A stretch of 64,000 nucleotides of DNA from Deferribacteres bacterium (GCA_020633675.1 JACKDE010000003.1:1-64000); one strand, 5' to 3'; positions 37,562 through 47,951 are shown, numbered from the stretch's first letter. Notes: a model not told the origin generated them from the letters alone. Made by a program: numbers and translations.

Positions 37562-38422
37562 ATGTTTAAGCTCAAGGCGCATAAATCATTCGTCAAATAT
37601 TTTGTCCCGGTGCGGCGTACTGCTATACGCAATTTCCCGATCGCTGCGACTAAAGTGCGGATGTACAAATTTCCACTTCTGAAATTGACCGCTCCGGGAG
37701 TCGACGAGCTGAATGGTTTGCATTTCAGCCAACTCACTATCAAGCTGCGTTTTTGGACAAAGCGATTTTTTAGCCTTGCCAGTCCTTCGGTTCATTCCCG
37801 TTTCGAAAGTGCCTTTCGGTATCAGCTGAAAAAATATGGCATCGATGTAGAGTATGATTTTGAATATTATATGTATGACATGGCGCTTGGCTATGATGGC
37901 CAGTCCATGAAAATTGAAACCATTCTACCAAGGCCAAAAGTGCACGGACAGCCTGGCTGGAACCAGGGCTATCGCTTCAAGCTCAAAAAAATCGATCCAG
38001 TCATCGCGCAACAGCAAGCGCTTTCGGTGCATGGCACCCACGAAGCGCCGGCAGCGCTGACTTTTCCTCCACTTAAAGCGAGCGCGCCCACCGAATTGCT
38101 CACTTCAAAAAATACGATCACGGCCTCGCCATTTGCTGCAATCGATGCGTTGAAGCGCGACGCATTTGCCGCGCCATTTTCAGTCTTGCAGAATGAAAGC
38201 GTCCAAAAAATCAACGACATCCAATTACAAAGCAAGCAAGCTGAAGCTTCTTTCTCCCCCCTGCGCGTTCTCAGAATTCACCATTTCGACTACGGCGCTA
38301 TGGAAGGTGCCGATCAGGAGAACCCTAATCATTCAACTTCGGATGAATCTGTGAAAGCCAGCACAGCAGAAATTGAAGCGCCTGAGAAACCGCCAAAGCA
38401 AATCACCCCCCCTTCGGATTAA
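37562..38422 (+). CDS. Unrecognised basic protein, second gene of a pair
   Basis: A 286-residue protein of unknown family. The first 150 residues are basic and probably folded (aromatic-rich DVEYDFEYYMYDMALGYDG; motif HGQPGWNQGYRFKLKKID). The remainder is low in hydrophobics and rich in Ala, Pro, Ser and Thr, so it is likely disordered, with an acidic proline-rich tail (EAPEKPPKQITPPSD). It has no signal peptide. A basic N-domain with a disordered tail could suit nucleic-acid binding or scaffolding, but nothing in the sequence proves this. It follows the gene at 37049 after a 39-base gap. Confidence 0.65.
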   Translation: MFKLKAHKSFVKYFVPVRRTAIRNFPIAATKVRMYKFPLLKLTAPGVDELNGLHFSQLTIKLRFWTKRFFSLASPSVHSRFESAFRYQLKKYGIDVEYDFEYYMYDMALGYDGQSMKIETILPRPKVHGQPGWNQGYRFKLKKIDPVIAQQQALSVHGTHEAPAALTFPPLKASAPTELLTSKNTITASPFAAIDALKRDAFAAPFSVLQNESVQKINDIQLQSKQAEASFSPLRVLRIHHFDYGAMEGADQENPNHSTSDESVKASTAEIEAPEKPPKQITPPSD

Positions 38423-38874
38423 AAGATTCTGCCAAACCACACGCAAACGCATCCTCACGTGTGTCCCTCAAAAATCTTGCAACCAATTCCCGCCCCAATA
38501 GTCCATATGTTCATCCGGCGAATCGTGTCGACCCTACTATACAAGGAAAATAAATTCTCATTGTACCGCTGGATTGCAAGGAAGATGTATTTTACAATTT
38601 TTCAATACATTTTGATTGCTTTTTTGCCTTATTTTGTTTAATGCTTGCAGCGCCTGTAAATTCAGTATTTTCCAACTTCCATAAAGGCTATTTTTTTCAG
38701 CAAAACGTGCAAAGAATTTCAACCGCCAAAAAATTATCTATTTTGTCATATTTTATCAAAATGAGGAGGTCTGTCATGCGCTAACGTTGTTGTTTTGGCT
38801 TTGTAGGTTGTACCTAAAGAGAGTAATTGTTCCCTGGGGAAAAAGTCAATTGATCAGAGGAGGCTAGAAAGATG
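38423..38874. other. 452-base intergenic region
   Basis: No convincing gene is seen; a 60-codon open frame at 38459-38641 lacks a ribosome binding site and any family resemblance. The region is AT-rich between about 38580 and 38770 and presumably carries the promoter of the TonB receptor operon. An AGGAGG lies near its end, before the ATG pair at 38872/38875. Confidence 0.5.
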
Positions 38875-41800
38875 ATGAAAAATGCTACGCGCCGTTACAA
38901 GACTATTTGCGGCCTGGCAGTGCTGACCTTGTTCATGTTGCTAACAACAGGAGCATTCGCACAAACCACTGGCAAAATCGCCGGTACCGTGACTGAGTCA
39001 GGTTCGAATGATGGACTTGCTGGCGTTAACGTGATCATTGAAGGTACCACACTCGGTGCTGGTACTGACGCTGAAGGCCGGTACTTTATTATCAATGTGC
39101 CACCCGGCACATACACCGTCCGCACTTCTTATATCGGTTACAAAACCGTTCTGAAGAACGACGTCAAAGTGAGCGTTGGCCAAACCACGCCGCTGGATTT
39201 CACCCTTGAAACGACTGTGATTGAAGGTGAAGAAGTCGTCGTTTCTGCAGAAAGACCTCTCGTTGAAAAGGATTTAACTGTTTCGGTATCGAACTACGAT
39301 GCCAGCGACCTGCAGAACAAGCTGCCGGTTGCGAAAGTGACCGAAATCCTTGAAACCTCACCCAGCTTCTATCGTGGCTTCATTCGTGGCGGTAGCAAGC
39401 AGGAAACAAAAGTTCTGGTTGACGGTGTTGACGTAAGTGACACCTATTTTTCCGCAGGCCAGGGCTCCTACGGCCGCGATCCAGGCCACCCCTACCAAAA
39501 CAATCGTCCAACGGATGATAATGACAATGCTGGTTTGACGGTTTCAGCAACAGCACTGCAGGAAATCAACGTTTTCGCAGGTACATTTAATGCTGAATAT
39601 CCGGCAGCCACCGCAGGTATCGTCAACTCCGTTACCCGTGAAGGCGGCCGCGAATTCGCCTTCAGCCTGTTCAACAGAACGCAGGCAACTTCCGGTAACA
39701 AGCATCAAGGCACCAATGTTTATCATGATGCCGATCTTTATTTTGCCCTTCGTGATGAATACAATGCCAGCGACAATCCGGATGTGAACGCACGCGGTGA
39801 GTTGTTTACCTGGACACCCGAGATTGCTCGTCAGGAATACAATTACGATCCCGATACCGGTGAATCACTCAGCCGCTCGCATGAAACCAACCTTTCGTTC
39901 AGCGGCCCGCTGGGTTCAAAGGGTAGCTTCTTTATTACCGGACATTACAACAAAAATGTCGCGCCATTGCCTTTCGAATATGCGAAGCATGTTGGCGGTA
40001 GTATCAAGCTGGCCTACAATCTAACCCCATCCAGAAAGCTGACGGCCATGTTCCAGTTGAACGATGGTGGTGAGCTGTTCAATTTTTCCAACAGCAAATT
40101 CAACCCACGCTACAAATTTTATGCGCAAGGCGCCCCTCGCTACAAAGATCTCAACACCCTCGGTTATCTGAAATACACCCATGCGCTCAACGCCAATACC
40201 TTCTTTGAAGTACAGGCATCCCGTACCGGTATCACCAGTAGCCACGGCTATTCGGATGACAACGGCAACGGTATTGTCGAGTTCGGCGAAGAAGGCGATT
40301 TTATCGATTTCGATAACCTCGATGAATACATCTACTATGTTGGCGGCACCGCCACCACCGATGGCAACGGTTACGATCCAAACAACCCGAACCGTCGTGT
40401 GTTCTTCTCAGCGACCATCAATCCGCAAGATGCATGGCCAGCAAGGTTGAACCAGATCGAGTATTCGTACAATGGTTTCAATGTCAATGGCAACTATCTT
40501 TCCGCCTATCCACAGGTGCTCTACAACAAGTACGACCGCAACAAGTTTACGGTCAAAGCAGACGTCACCAGCCAGGTCAATTTCAACCATCAAATCAAGG
40601 CTGGTATTAGCTACACACGTCATGACATCAACATCAACTCCCTGCAATCAGAGTTGGGTGGTTCCGGTACGACCTACCCGATGTCGAAATTCCACGTCAA
40701 CCAACTCGATTTTGCACCGCAAGAAATTGCAGCATACATCCAGGATAAGGTTGAATACGAAGGCTTGATCTTCAACATCGGCTTGCGCGTAGACGGTTTT
40801 AATAACGATACGCAAAAATTCGTCAATGATTTCGATCCCTACAATCCTGTCCGCGATGCAGACAACGTCCTGACCTTTATCGATCCTGTACGCGGTGAAG
40901 ATGTCGGATACAATTTCTACCTGAGCCCGAGAATTGGCGTATCGCATCCGGTGACGAATAATTTTGCGATGCACTACTCGTTTGGCCGCTTCTTCCAGTA
41001 TCCGCACTATTCTACTCTGTACACCGATTACAATTTCACCGATTATTCACAACCGACCTACTTCTCGGTTCGTCCGGATCAAGATCCGATTCGCTCGATC
41101 AACTACGAAATTGGTGGTCAATACTCAATCAGCAACAACTATCTGTTGAATGCAACTGCGTATTACCGCGATGTGCAGAACACCCAACGCTCCACGTACT
41201 CGGTTTCCGTGGCAGACGGAGCGCCTGTTAACTTGTCGACCACCTGGGGTTACTCCGATGCGCGTGGTATCGAACTTGAGTTGAGCAAGCGTCCAGGCAA
41301 ATGGTGGGGCGGCCGCATTTCCTATGCTTATTCATACATTAAAGTTGCCGTCGGGGCAGGCGCAAACGATATCCAAACGACCTTCGTCGCTGGCGACAGC
41401 TCCAACTACACTTCCTTGCCCTGGGATGAGTTGGAACGCATTGGTTCCCGCGAACGCAATGTTCTGGTAAACCAGGATGCAACCAATATCATCTCCGGTG
41501 GTTACGACAGACCGCATCGTATCAATGGTACGCTGCAGTTGTTCATGCCTGCTGACATCAATGCTACTTTCCTTGGTGAGTGGAGCTCAGGCTTCTACTA
41601 TCAATTATCAGCCAATGATACCGATCCGTTCTTTGATCGTGGCGACAACCTCGAAGTTGGTCCTTCGACCTTCTTTGTAAACGCCAGACTGTCAAAGTAC
41701 TTCCAGGTCGGCAATCTCGGTTTTGAATTGTTCGGTGAAGTGCGCAACCTGTTTGATCGCACCAACATCCGCTCGATTTCTCCCGGCAGAGATCAATCCA

Positions 41801-41973
41801 TGGATCGTCAGATTTGGGAATCCGGTCGTATGGACGCCACCACTGGCGCACAGTTGACCGAACCTGAAACCGATCCTGAAGGCGATTACCGCATACCGAC
41901 CGACCGTTACGGCAGATTGTTCTACCTGAACGCTCGTGAATGGTACATCGGTGTCAACTTCAATTTCCGGTAG
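38872..41973 (+). CDS. TonB-dependent receptor with regulatory-like N-domain
   Basis: A 1033-residue outer-membrane receptor. The signal peptide ends at GAFAQ. A carboxypeptidase-regulatory-like domain follows (GKIAGTVTESGSNDGLAGVNV), then a plug with PSFYRGFIRGGSKQETKVLVDGVDV and a large barrel ending in YIGVNFNFR. This is the layout of SusC-like and OMP receptors in FCB bacteria. ATG 38872 is followed directly by a second ATG, and AGGAGG lies upstream. The next two genes encode a surface protein and a PorV-family protein in the same direction, so the trio may form one export/uptake unit. The cargo is unknown. Confidence 0.9.
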   Translation: MMKNATRRYKTICGLAVLTLFMLLTTGAFAQTTGKIAGTVTESGSNDGLAGVNVIIEGTTLGAGTDAEGRYFIINVPPGTYTVRTSYIGYKTVLKNDVKVSVGQTTPLDFTLETTVIEGEEVVVSAERPLVEKDLTVSVSNYDASDLQNKLPVAKVTEILETSPSFYRGFIRGGSKQETKVLVDGVDVSDTYFSAGQGSYGRDPGHPYQNNRPTDDNDNAGLTVSATALQEINVFAGTFNAEYPAATAGIVNSVTREGGREFAFSLFNRTQATSGNKHQGTNVYHDADLYFALRDEYNASDNPDVNARGELFTWTPEIARQEYNYDPDTGESLSRSHETNLSFSGPLGSKGSFFITGHYNKNVAPLPFEYAKHVGGSIKLAYNLTPSRKLTAMFQLNDGGELFNFSNSKFNPRYKFYAQGAPRYKDLNTLGYLKYTHALNANTFFEVQASRTGITSSHGYSDDNGNGIVEFGEEGDFIDFDNLDEYIYYVGGTATTDGNGYDPNNPNRRVFFSATINPQDAWPARLNQIEYSYNGFNVNGNYLSAYPQVLYNKYDRNKFTVKADVTSQVNFNHQIKAGISYTRHDININSLQSELGGSGTTYPMSKFHVNQLDFAPQEIAAYIQDKVEYEGLIFNIGLRVDGFNNDTQKFVNDFDPYNPVRDADNVLTFIDPVRGEDVGYNFYLSPRIGVSHPVTNNFAMHYSFGRFFQYPHYSTLYTDYNFTDYSQPTYFSVRPDQDPIRSINYEIGGQYSISNNYLLNATAYYRDVQNTQRSTYSVSVADGAPVNLSTTWGYSDARGIELELSKRPGKWWGGRISYAYSYIKVAVGAGANDIQTTFVAGDSSNYTSLPWDELERIGSRERNVLVNQDATNIISGGYDRPHRINGTLQLFMPADINATFLGEWSSGFYYQLSANDTDPFFDRGDNLEVGPSTFFVNARLSKYFQVGNLGFELFGEVRNLFDRTNIRSISPGRDQSMDRQIWESGRMDATTGAQLTEPETDPEGDYRIPTDRYGRLFYLNAREWYIGVNFNFR

Positions 41974-41993
41974 AAATGACTATTTATGCTCTA

Positions 41994-42096
41994 TGTCATT
42001 CTGAGGGGCGAAGCGACGAAGAATCTCTGAATCTATCCAAAAACAAGATTCTTCGCTGAGTTTATCCTGAGTATAATCGAAGGGCTCAGAATGACA
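41994..42096. repeat. Imperfect palindromic intergenic element
   Basis: A 103-base element with matching ends (TGTCATTCTGAG at 41994-42005 and its complement at 42085-42096) and an inner pair (CGAAGAATCT at 42017-42026 with its complement at 42046-42055). It lies between the receptor gene and the surface protein gene. Elements with a GAGCGAAGCGACGAAG-like core are frequent between genes in many bacteria and look like non-autonomous mobile or REP-like sequences. It could also form RNA structure in the operon. Confidence 0.75.
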
Positions 42097-42147
42097 AAAG
42101 TACCTAAAGAGAGAAAAAGAATGACTATAAATTTTAGAGGAGCAAAT

Positions 42148-44754
42148 ATGCTGAGAGAAAGAACAGCAATGCTAACCGGAGTCTTGATGTTGATCATTGC
42201 TCTGGTTCTCCCCTCACAAGCGGAAGATCCATACGGCAACGGTGTGCTGGTGGGTGGCAATACCTGGGGAGCATACAGACCGCCACATATCAACAATGGC
42301 CAATTTCTGTATCCTGGCGCATTGAACAACAACTTTGTGACCCGGGGCGATGGCGCGTTGACCTATGGTAACTACATTTTCTACCAAGGTCGTCACATCA
42401 GCAGCCCGCTTTTTGGCAATCCAGGATTTAGCTGGCCTTCAGGTAAGTTCATCGGCGATGCCTTTAACGGCGTCATGGGAGCAACGGTATTCGATCCGAG
42501 CCCGGAATTCAGAGCAGCCAATGAGAAAAACTTTGAATTGGCTCCTGCCGACGAGCGTGAGTACCATTATTCGATGCTGAAATATTCCGAAAGAATCCCC
42601 GGCGCTGGCGACCCGGCACGTGATTTCATCAATCCCGGCGGCAAAGGCCTGGATGGTGGCGGCATGGTCTGGAAAGATGACACCAAAGGCATGCAGTACT
42701 ACGAAGCCGGCTGGCCAACCAATGTCGGTATCGATGTGAAATTCAAGGTGACCGCTTTCACCACACCTTGGGGCAATCTCGATGATTTCCATCTGATCGA
42801 AGTTGAATTCCACAACACCGGTGAAGCCGATATCGATGGTGATGGTACGGTTGACCTGACCAATAACACCATTAAATCTTTGGCGATGAACCATGGCCCG
42901 ACGGGCAACCAATGGCGCATGACGATGAATGCAAGCGGTGGCCGCCGCTATGCGACCGGCACCTATCGTGGTGTCATTCATGACGCAACGCCAGACGAAA
43001 ACAGCTCGCCCTGGAATTACTCGGCACACGTTACCGGCGCACGCGACACCAATACCCAAACCCTGCCGGGCGTTGGCAACACCCAGGCTGGCAACTGGTA
43101 CTACATGGATGTCATTCATGGCTGGACCTGGCTGGGCGCGAAGAAAGTCGATGAAAACGGTTTGATTGCCGGTGACAAAAACCTGGCGTTCAAAAACTCG
43201 GCTGGTGAAGAAGTTGTACCTGCTGTCGGCGAAGGTGATCGCCGTGGCTGGTTCTCGCTGCAAACCACCACCGATGCTCGCATGAACAACAATGCCATGG
43301 GCTATCATCTTGCTTCAATCGGCCAATTCTTTGTCGATGGCGGCAAGACCCGCTCCAACTCACCTGACGCACTCGATTTCTCGCCGAATCCGAATCTGTT
43401 CCAGAGCGGCACACCTGGTGATGAAACTTCATTTGTTGTTAAAGATGATCCATCATCCTGGTCTATGCCCGACGGCGCCTTTGAATTCGTTCCGCCAGTC
43501 AATTCCTGGCGCGGTATCAACCTTTCCGCACCAAATCCAATTTCATCGACTGGTTTGAGCGAACCCACTGAAGTCGGCTTGCTCAGAGAAGGTTATACTG
43601 TTTTTACAGACTTTGATAAAACCCAACAATCATCCATGGGTCCTTTTGCTCTTGAACCGGGCGAAACCATTCGCTGCTACTTTGTACAGGGCTGGGGCTT
43701 CCGTCTGACCGGTTTCCGCCAGGCTTTGAAGGCAGCTCGTACCGCCTACTCCTCAATTCAGAATGGTACCACCGGTGAAGTTGCCGATCCGGGTGCACCT
43801 GCTGTGCCGGAAATCGCTATTGCAGGCTCTCCGAACGTGAAGCCGATGGTGATGTTCAACACAGTCGACGGCGCTGATGGCTATAAAATCTATCGTTCCC
43901 GTGCCTGGCCGAAATACAATCCCTGGGAAGATGGTTTGCCATACGAAACATCGTACTGGAAAACCATGACCCCTGGTGCAGAAAATCGCCCGGCTCCGAT
44001 TCCAATCAACCCGATGTTGGACACCTCCAACCCGAGCTTGATTGATGTCGACGGCGAATATTGGGGCCCGTATGTGCTGCTGAAAACCATCAGCAACGCA
44101 GAACTGGAACAATATCGCAATCCTCGCACCGCAGATGCCGGCTCGTTCCCATATGCTTACGAGGATAATGAAGACGCCTTCACACTGCCAGGTCAGACCT
44201 TCTGGTACTATGTGGCTTCCTATAAAAACAGCCGCCCCGGTGCACCATACGATCAGCTCGAAGATGGCGGCGTCAACTGGATCGAAAGCGGCAAGGTCAA
44301 TTTCAATGGCCGCAGCGGTGAGTGGACTGGCACCTGGCCAAACACGCCAAATCACGCTTACTATCCAGGTTCAGACGATCCGGCAGGTCAGAGAGCAGTC
44401 GGCGTGCCGTTTGTGAACATCTCCCGTCCGGTTGAAGCGGCTTCGCTGGCATTGGATCGTGTGAACATCGTTGTTCGTCCGAATCCATACAAGCGCGTCG
44501 CCTTCCACGATGTCGGCACTGAACACAAAATTCTTTTTGCAAACTTGCCTGCCAAGGCAACCATTACCATTCTCGATGTATCCGGTCAGATCATAGATCG
44601 CATCGAATATTCTGCCCCTACGGCTGAAGACGGCACCTATTTCTGGAACATGTTCTCGAAAGACGGTACGGAAGTGGCCAACGGTATGTATATTTGGGTT
44701 GTCGAGCACGACCGTGGTGTTGAGAAGGGTATGTTAGCGATCCTGAGAAATTAA
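42148..44754 (+). CDS. Exported surface protein with FlgD-like C-terminal module
   Basis: An 868-residue protein with a signal peptide ending near LVLPSQAED. The body has no enzyme motif I recognise; several segments look like fibronectin- or Ig-like strands. It ends in a FlgD/T9SS-like module (VVRPNPYKRVAFHDVG to KGMLAILRN). GAGGAG before ATG 42148 sets the start; the longer reading would include the palindrome region. It lies between the receptor and the PorV-like gene. It may be a surface partner of the receptor, but the link is inference. Confidence 0.75.
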   Translation: MLRERTAMLTGVLMLIIALVLPSQAEDPYGNGVLVGGNTWGAYRPPHINNGQFLYPGALNNNFVTRGDGALTYGNYIFYQGRHISSPLFGNPGFSWPSGKFIGDAFNGVMGATVFDPSPEFRAANEKNFELAPADEREYHYSMLKYSERIPGAGDPARDFINPGGKGLDGGGMVWKDDTKGMQYYEAGWPTNVGIDVKFKVTAFTTPWGNLDDFHLIEVEFHNTGEADIDGDGTVDLTNNTIKSLAMNHGPTGNQWRMTMNASGGRRYATGTYRGVIHDATPDENSSPWNYSAHVTGARDTNTQTLPGVGNTQAGNWYYMDVIHGWTWLGAKKVDENGLIAGDKNLAFKNSAGEEVVPAVGEGDRRGWFSLQTTTDARMNNNAMGYHLASIGQFFVDGGKTRSNSPDALDFSPNPNLFQSGTPGDETSFVVKDDPSSWSMPDGAFEFVPPVNSWRGINLSAPNPISSTGLSEPTEVGLLREGYTVFTDFDKTQQSSMGPFALEPGETIRCYFVQGWGFRLTGFRQALKAARTAYSSIQNGTTGEVADPGAPAVPEIAIAGSPNVKPMVMFNTVDGADGYKIYRSRAWPKYNPWEDGLPYETSYWKTMTPGAENRPAPIPINPMLDTSNPSLIDVDGEYWGPYVLLKTISNAELEQYRNPRTADAGSFPYAYEDNEDAFTLPGQTFWYYVASYKNSRPGAPYDQLEDGGVNWIESGKVNFNGRSGEWTGTWPNTPNHAYYPGSDDPAGQRAVGVPFVNISRPVEAASLALDRVNIVVRPNPYKRVAFHDVGTEHKILFANLPAKATITILDVSGQIIDRIEYSAPTAEDGTYFWNMFSKDGTEVANGMYIWVVEHDRGVEKGMLAILRN

Positions 44755-44823
44755 TTCTATTTTGCTTTGGAAAAACACCTAATTGTTAAAATCCAAATGC
44801 ATGCTTTTTCAAGGAGAATACAA

Positions 44824-45825
44824 ATGCAAAAAAGAACATATATCACAGCATCGCTCACTATCCTTCTCGTGCTTGGCATGAGTGTGATGGGCTTTGCACA
44901 AAGAAAAACCGGCTTGAACGGCGCGACGTTCTTGAAAATCGGTGTAGGTGCGCGCCAGATTGCTCTGGGTGCGGCAGCTACCACCCTGCAAAATGGCGGG
45001 CCGAATATGATGTTTTGGAACCCGGCAGGTATTGCCGGTACTGAAGGTACCAGCATTGCTTTGAACCACAACCGCTGGCTGCTGGAAATGGATCACAATG
45101 CTTTTGCAGTGACCCACAGCCTGGGCGAAGCTGGCGTGATCGGTGTTGGTCTGATTCACATCGGTCTTGGCGACATCGTTGCCGACCGTGATGTTGCGCC
45201 AACCGCTGATTTGGAACCGCGGCAAGCTGACAAAGCAACTTCGTCGACCTTCAGCTTTTACGATATGGCTGTGAATGTGAGCTGGGCGCGTCAGTTTTCT
45301 GACAAGCTCGCTCTCGGTGCCAGCATCAAAATGATTCGCGAAAAAATCGACGACCAGGACGCCAGCTCTATCGCAGGCGATTTTGGTGTAACCTATAATG
45401 TTGGTTGGAGAGGCCTTGTTTTCGGCGCTGCGATGACCAATCTCGGCGGCGACCTGACCTACTATCAATCCGGCGCACCTATTCCGCTGACGTTCTCGAT
45501 CGGCGCTTCGGTAGATCTGGCAAAGCAGGAAAATTCTGTTGTTGTCGGTATGCTGGATGCCACCAAACGTCAGGACAGCGAGCAAATGTTTTTCGGCGCG
45601 CTGGAATGGACCATTCTGGATCAGTTCCAGCTTCGCGGCGGATACAAATTCGGCTATGCCGGCAGCAAGGACAATTTCGAAGTCAACACGACGGATGAAG
45701 GCCTGTCCTTCGGCGGCGGTTTGAATTTCGATTGGGGCGGCAGCAACCTGCAACTGGACTACGCCTTTACGGAATTCAACGTGCTGGATAACACACATCG
45801 TTTTTCTCTGAGTCTCAATTTCTAG
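44824..45825 (+). CDS. PorV/PorQ-family outer-membrane barrel protein
   Basis: A 333-residue outer-membrane barrel protein. The signal peptide ends at VMGFAQ. The sequence FLKIGVGARQIALGAAATTLQNGGPNMMFWNPAGIAG is the family hallmark, and the C-terminus ends in RFSLSLNF as barrels do. PorV proteins act with the type IX secretion system in Bacteroidota, as a shuttle for FlgD/CTD-tagged cargo. AAGGAG before ATG 44824 sets the start. Its place right after a protein with such a tail fits that job, but no other secretion-system gene is in the window. Confidence 0.85.
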   Translation: MQKRTYITASLTILLVLGMSVMGFAQRKTGLNGATFLKIGVGARQIALGAAATTLQNGGPNMMFWNPAGIAGTEGTSIALNHNRWLLEMDHNAFAVTHSLGEAGVIGVGLIHIGLGDIVADRDVAPTADLEPRQADKATSSTFSFYDMAVNVSWARQFSDKLALGASIKMIREKIDDQDASSIAGDFGVTYNVGWRGLVFGAAMTNLGGDLTYYQSGAPIPLTFSIGASVDLAKQENSVVVGMLDATKRQDSEQMFFGALEWTILDQFQLRGGYKFGYAGSKDNFEVNTTDEGLSFGGGLNFDWGGSNLQLDYAFTEFNVLDNTHRFSLSLNF

Positions 45826-45849
45826 CTGACTCGTGATTCTCTAACAGGA

Positions 45850-45891
45850 AACTGGCGTTGGTTCTTTTGGGGCTAACGCCAGTTTTTTTTT
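45850..45891 (+). terminator. Strong intrinsic terminator
   Basis: A perfect 10-bp stem (AACTGGCGTT with its complement) with a 15-base loop is followed by nine or so consecutive T residues. It ends the receptor/surface-protein/PorV operon cleanly, 24 bases after the stop codon. Confidence 0.92.
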
Positions 45892-46079
45892 GCCAGTTCT
45901 CGGTCAAAAAGGCTTTGTAAAACGGTCATGTTTCCGTATTTTCCAAGCATATTTTAATATCGAACTCAGGTGCCTTTTATCAGCATTCCATTATTGAGAA
46001 CGCTACCGAAACGCGATGCATCAGTCGCCATTTATGATCCAAAAGCAAAATGAGAATCCATAACCTGGATGGTAATGAC

Positions 46080-47951
46080 ATGATGAAATCACTCAAAGCG
46101 ATTCAAAGCGTTGCCTATCTCGCGCTACTGTTTACCTCGACTGCACAAGCCCAGCAATACTCACAGCAAATCATCGGCTCCGGTATGGATTTCGCTGTAC
46201 GCGGCCACGGCGTCGCTGCCGCTGATTATGACAACGATGGGTACATCGATCTCTATTTTGTCACTAAAAATGTCAACTCGAATAACTCAGGGGGCGCTCC
46301 CAATTTTTTGTTCAGGAATCTCGGCAATGGTACCTTTATTGATGTGGCAAAAGCAGCCGGCGTCGTAGGTATCATCGATACAGTCTACTCCGGCAGCCAA
46401 CGCGTCAACATCAATTATGGCGCATTTTGGGCAGACTTTGATAATGATGGGGATGCCGATCTCCTTCTTACCAACAAGGGCATGAATGAGCTGTACGAAA
46501 ATAATGGTGATGGCACTTTTCGTGACATCACCAAGGCATCCGGTCTCGGCGAACGCTATCGGGAAAGCACCAGCGCTGCCTGGTTTGACTACGATTTGGA
46601 TGGCGATCTTGACTTATACGTCAGCAATTACGGCCTTTATGGCCTAATCCTGAGCGCAAAAAATGAATTCTATCAAAACAACGGTGATGGCACGTTCACG
46701 GATATCACCGACATGGCCGGCGTCGGTGGCGCGGAGGAGAACGCCAGCCAGCGCATCCAGTCGGACTGGACCTATACCACGTTGATTGTCGATGTCAACG
46801 AGGATGCCTATCCGGATTTATATTGCATCAATGATTTTGGTGGCAACATCCTGTTTGTCAATCAGCAAGATGGAACATTCAAAGAAGCCACAGGCGAGTA
46901 CAGGCTCAGCGATCCCGGTCATGGTATGGGAGGTGCATTGGGCGATTTTGATAACGACGGCCACTTTGATATTTATGTCACCAACATCGAAGATGGCTAC
47001 GCTGAATGGAACAGGCTATTCAAACACCAACCCAATAAGCAATATGAAGACATTTCCCCTTCAGTCGGTACGGCGTTAGCGTATTGGGCATGGGGTACGG
47101 AATTCTTTGATTACGACCTCGACGGCTGGCTGGATTTGTTTGTGGTAAACGGTCAAAACGGCGAGCCGATGAAGAATGCCTTTTTCCGCAATCGCGGCGA
47201 TGGTACATTTGAGGACATTGCCGAACAAACCGGCACCAACAGTACAGCTGAGGCACGTGGTTTATGTATCGCTGATTTTAACAACGACGGCAGACTCGAT
47301 ATTTTTGCATCAAATTATTATACCCGCGCGCACTACTACATCAACACCGCGCAAGGTGGCAATTATCTGAAAATCAACCTCACTGGCACGCAAAGCAATC
47401 GCGATGGCTATGGGACAATCGTCTCTGCTGAGGCAAACGGTCGCTCCTTTTATCGCATCAACGATGGCATCCACTACCTCGGTCAATCGAAACGGCCGGT
47501 GCATTTTGGCCTTGGTGACGCAACGACCATTGATCGCCTGACAGTGAAATGGCCTTTGGGACTGGAACAGCAATTTACCAATATCGCGGCAAATAGAACG
47601 ATAGCCATCACCGAAGGCAGTGACGAAATCCGCGAGGTGGTCACCAGCATCCAGAGTAGCACAGACTCACAGCCTGGCAATTATTCCTTACAAAGTTATC
47701 CAAACCCGGTTCAAATCGGTGCACACATCGAAATCAATTTGCCACAACGCGAGCATGTGCGTGTCGAAATTTATGATATATTAGGCAAAAAAGTCCGCTC
47801 GATTGCGCAGGAACAATTGTCTGCTGGCAACCACACGCTGCGCTGGGAAGCGGTTGACGATGCAGGTCAGCGCCTGGTCAATGGCGTTTACTTCATCCGC
47901 GTACAAACAAATACAACTCACTTTTCAAAAGCAATTCTTGTAGTAAAATGA
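46080..47951 (+). CDS. CRTAC1-type FG-GAP/ASPIC protein with sorting tail
   Basis: A 623-residue exported protein. The signal peptide ends at TAQAQ, and about six FG-GAP/VCBS calcium-binding blades follow (for example DYDNDGYIDLYFV, DFDNDGDADLLLT, DFNNDGRLDIFAS). An ASPIC/UnbV domain then has the diagnostic VHFGLGDATTIDRLTVKWPLG, and the end is a FlgD-like sorting tail (SYPNPVQIGAHIEINLP to KAILVVK). The start could be ATG 46080 or 46083; an upstream ATG at 46050 is also possible. Its end overlaps the next gene by 4 bases. It is likely a surface or periplasmic propeller protein. Confidence 0.85.
   Translation: MMKSLKAIQSVAYLALLFTSTAQAQQYSQQIIGSGMDFAVRGHGVAAADYDNDGYIDLYFVTKNVNSNNSGGAPNFLFRNLGNGTFIDVAKAAGVVGIIDTVYSGSQRVNINYGAFWADFDNDGDADLLLTNKGMNELYENNGDGTFRDITKASGLGERYRESTSAAWFDYDLDGDLDLYVSNYGLYGLILSAKNEFYQNNGDGTFTDITDMAGVGGAEENASQRIQSDWTYTTLIVDVNEDAYPDLYCINDFGGNILFVNQQDGTFKEATGEYRLSDPGHGMGGALGDFDNDGHFDIYVTNIEDGYAEWNRLFKHQPNKQYEDISPSVGTALAYWAWGTEFFDYDLDGWLDLFVVNGQNGEPMKNAFFRNRGDGTFEDIAEQTGTNSTAEARGLCIADFNNDGRLDIFASNYYTRAHYYINTAQGGNYLKINLTGTQSNRDGYGTIVSAEANGRSFYRINDGIHYLGQSKRPVHFGLGDATTIDRLTVKWPLGLEQQFTNIAANRTIAITEGSDEIREVVTSIQSSTDSQPGNYSLQSYPNPVQIGAHIEINLPQREHVRVEIYDILGKKVRSIAQEQLSAGNHTLRWEAVDDAGQRLVNGVYFIRVQTNTTHFSKAILVVK

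Noticed and set aside
38459..38641. Possible 60-codon small gene in the gap before the TonB receptor
   Set aside because: No ribosome binding site, no family resemblance and AT-rich non-coding character.
42439..43308. Minus-strand open frame inside the surface protein at 42148
   Set aside because: Shadow frame with no start signal and no recognisable family.
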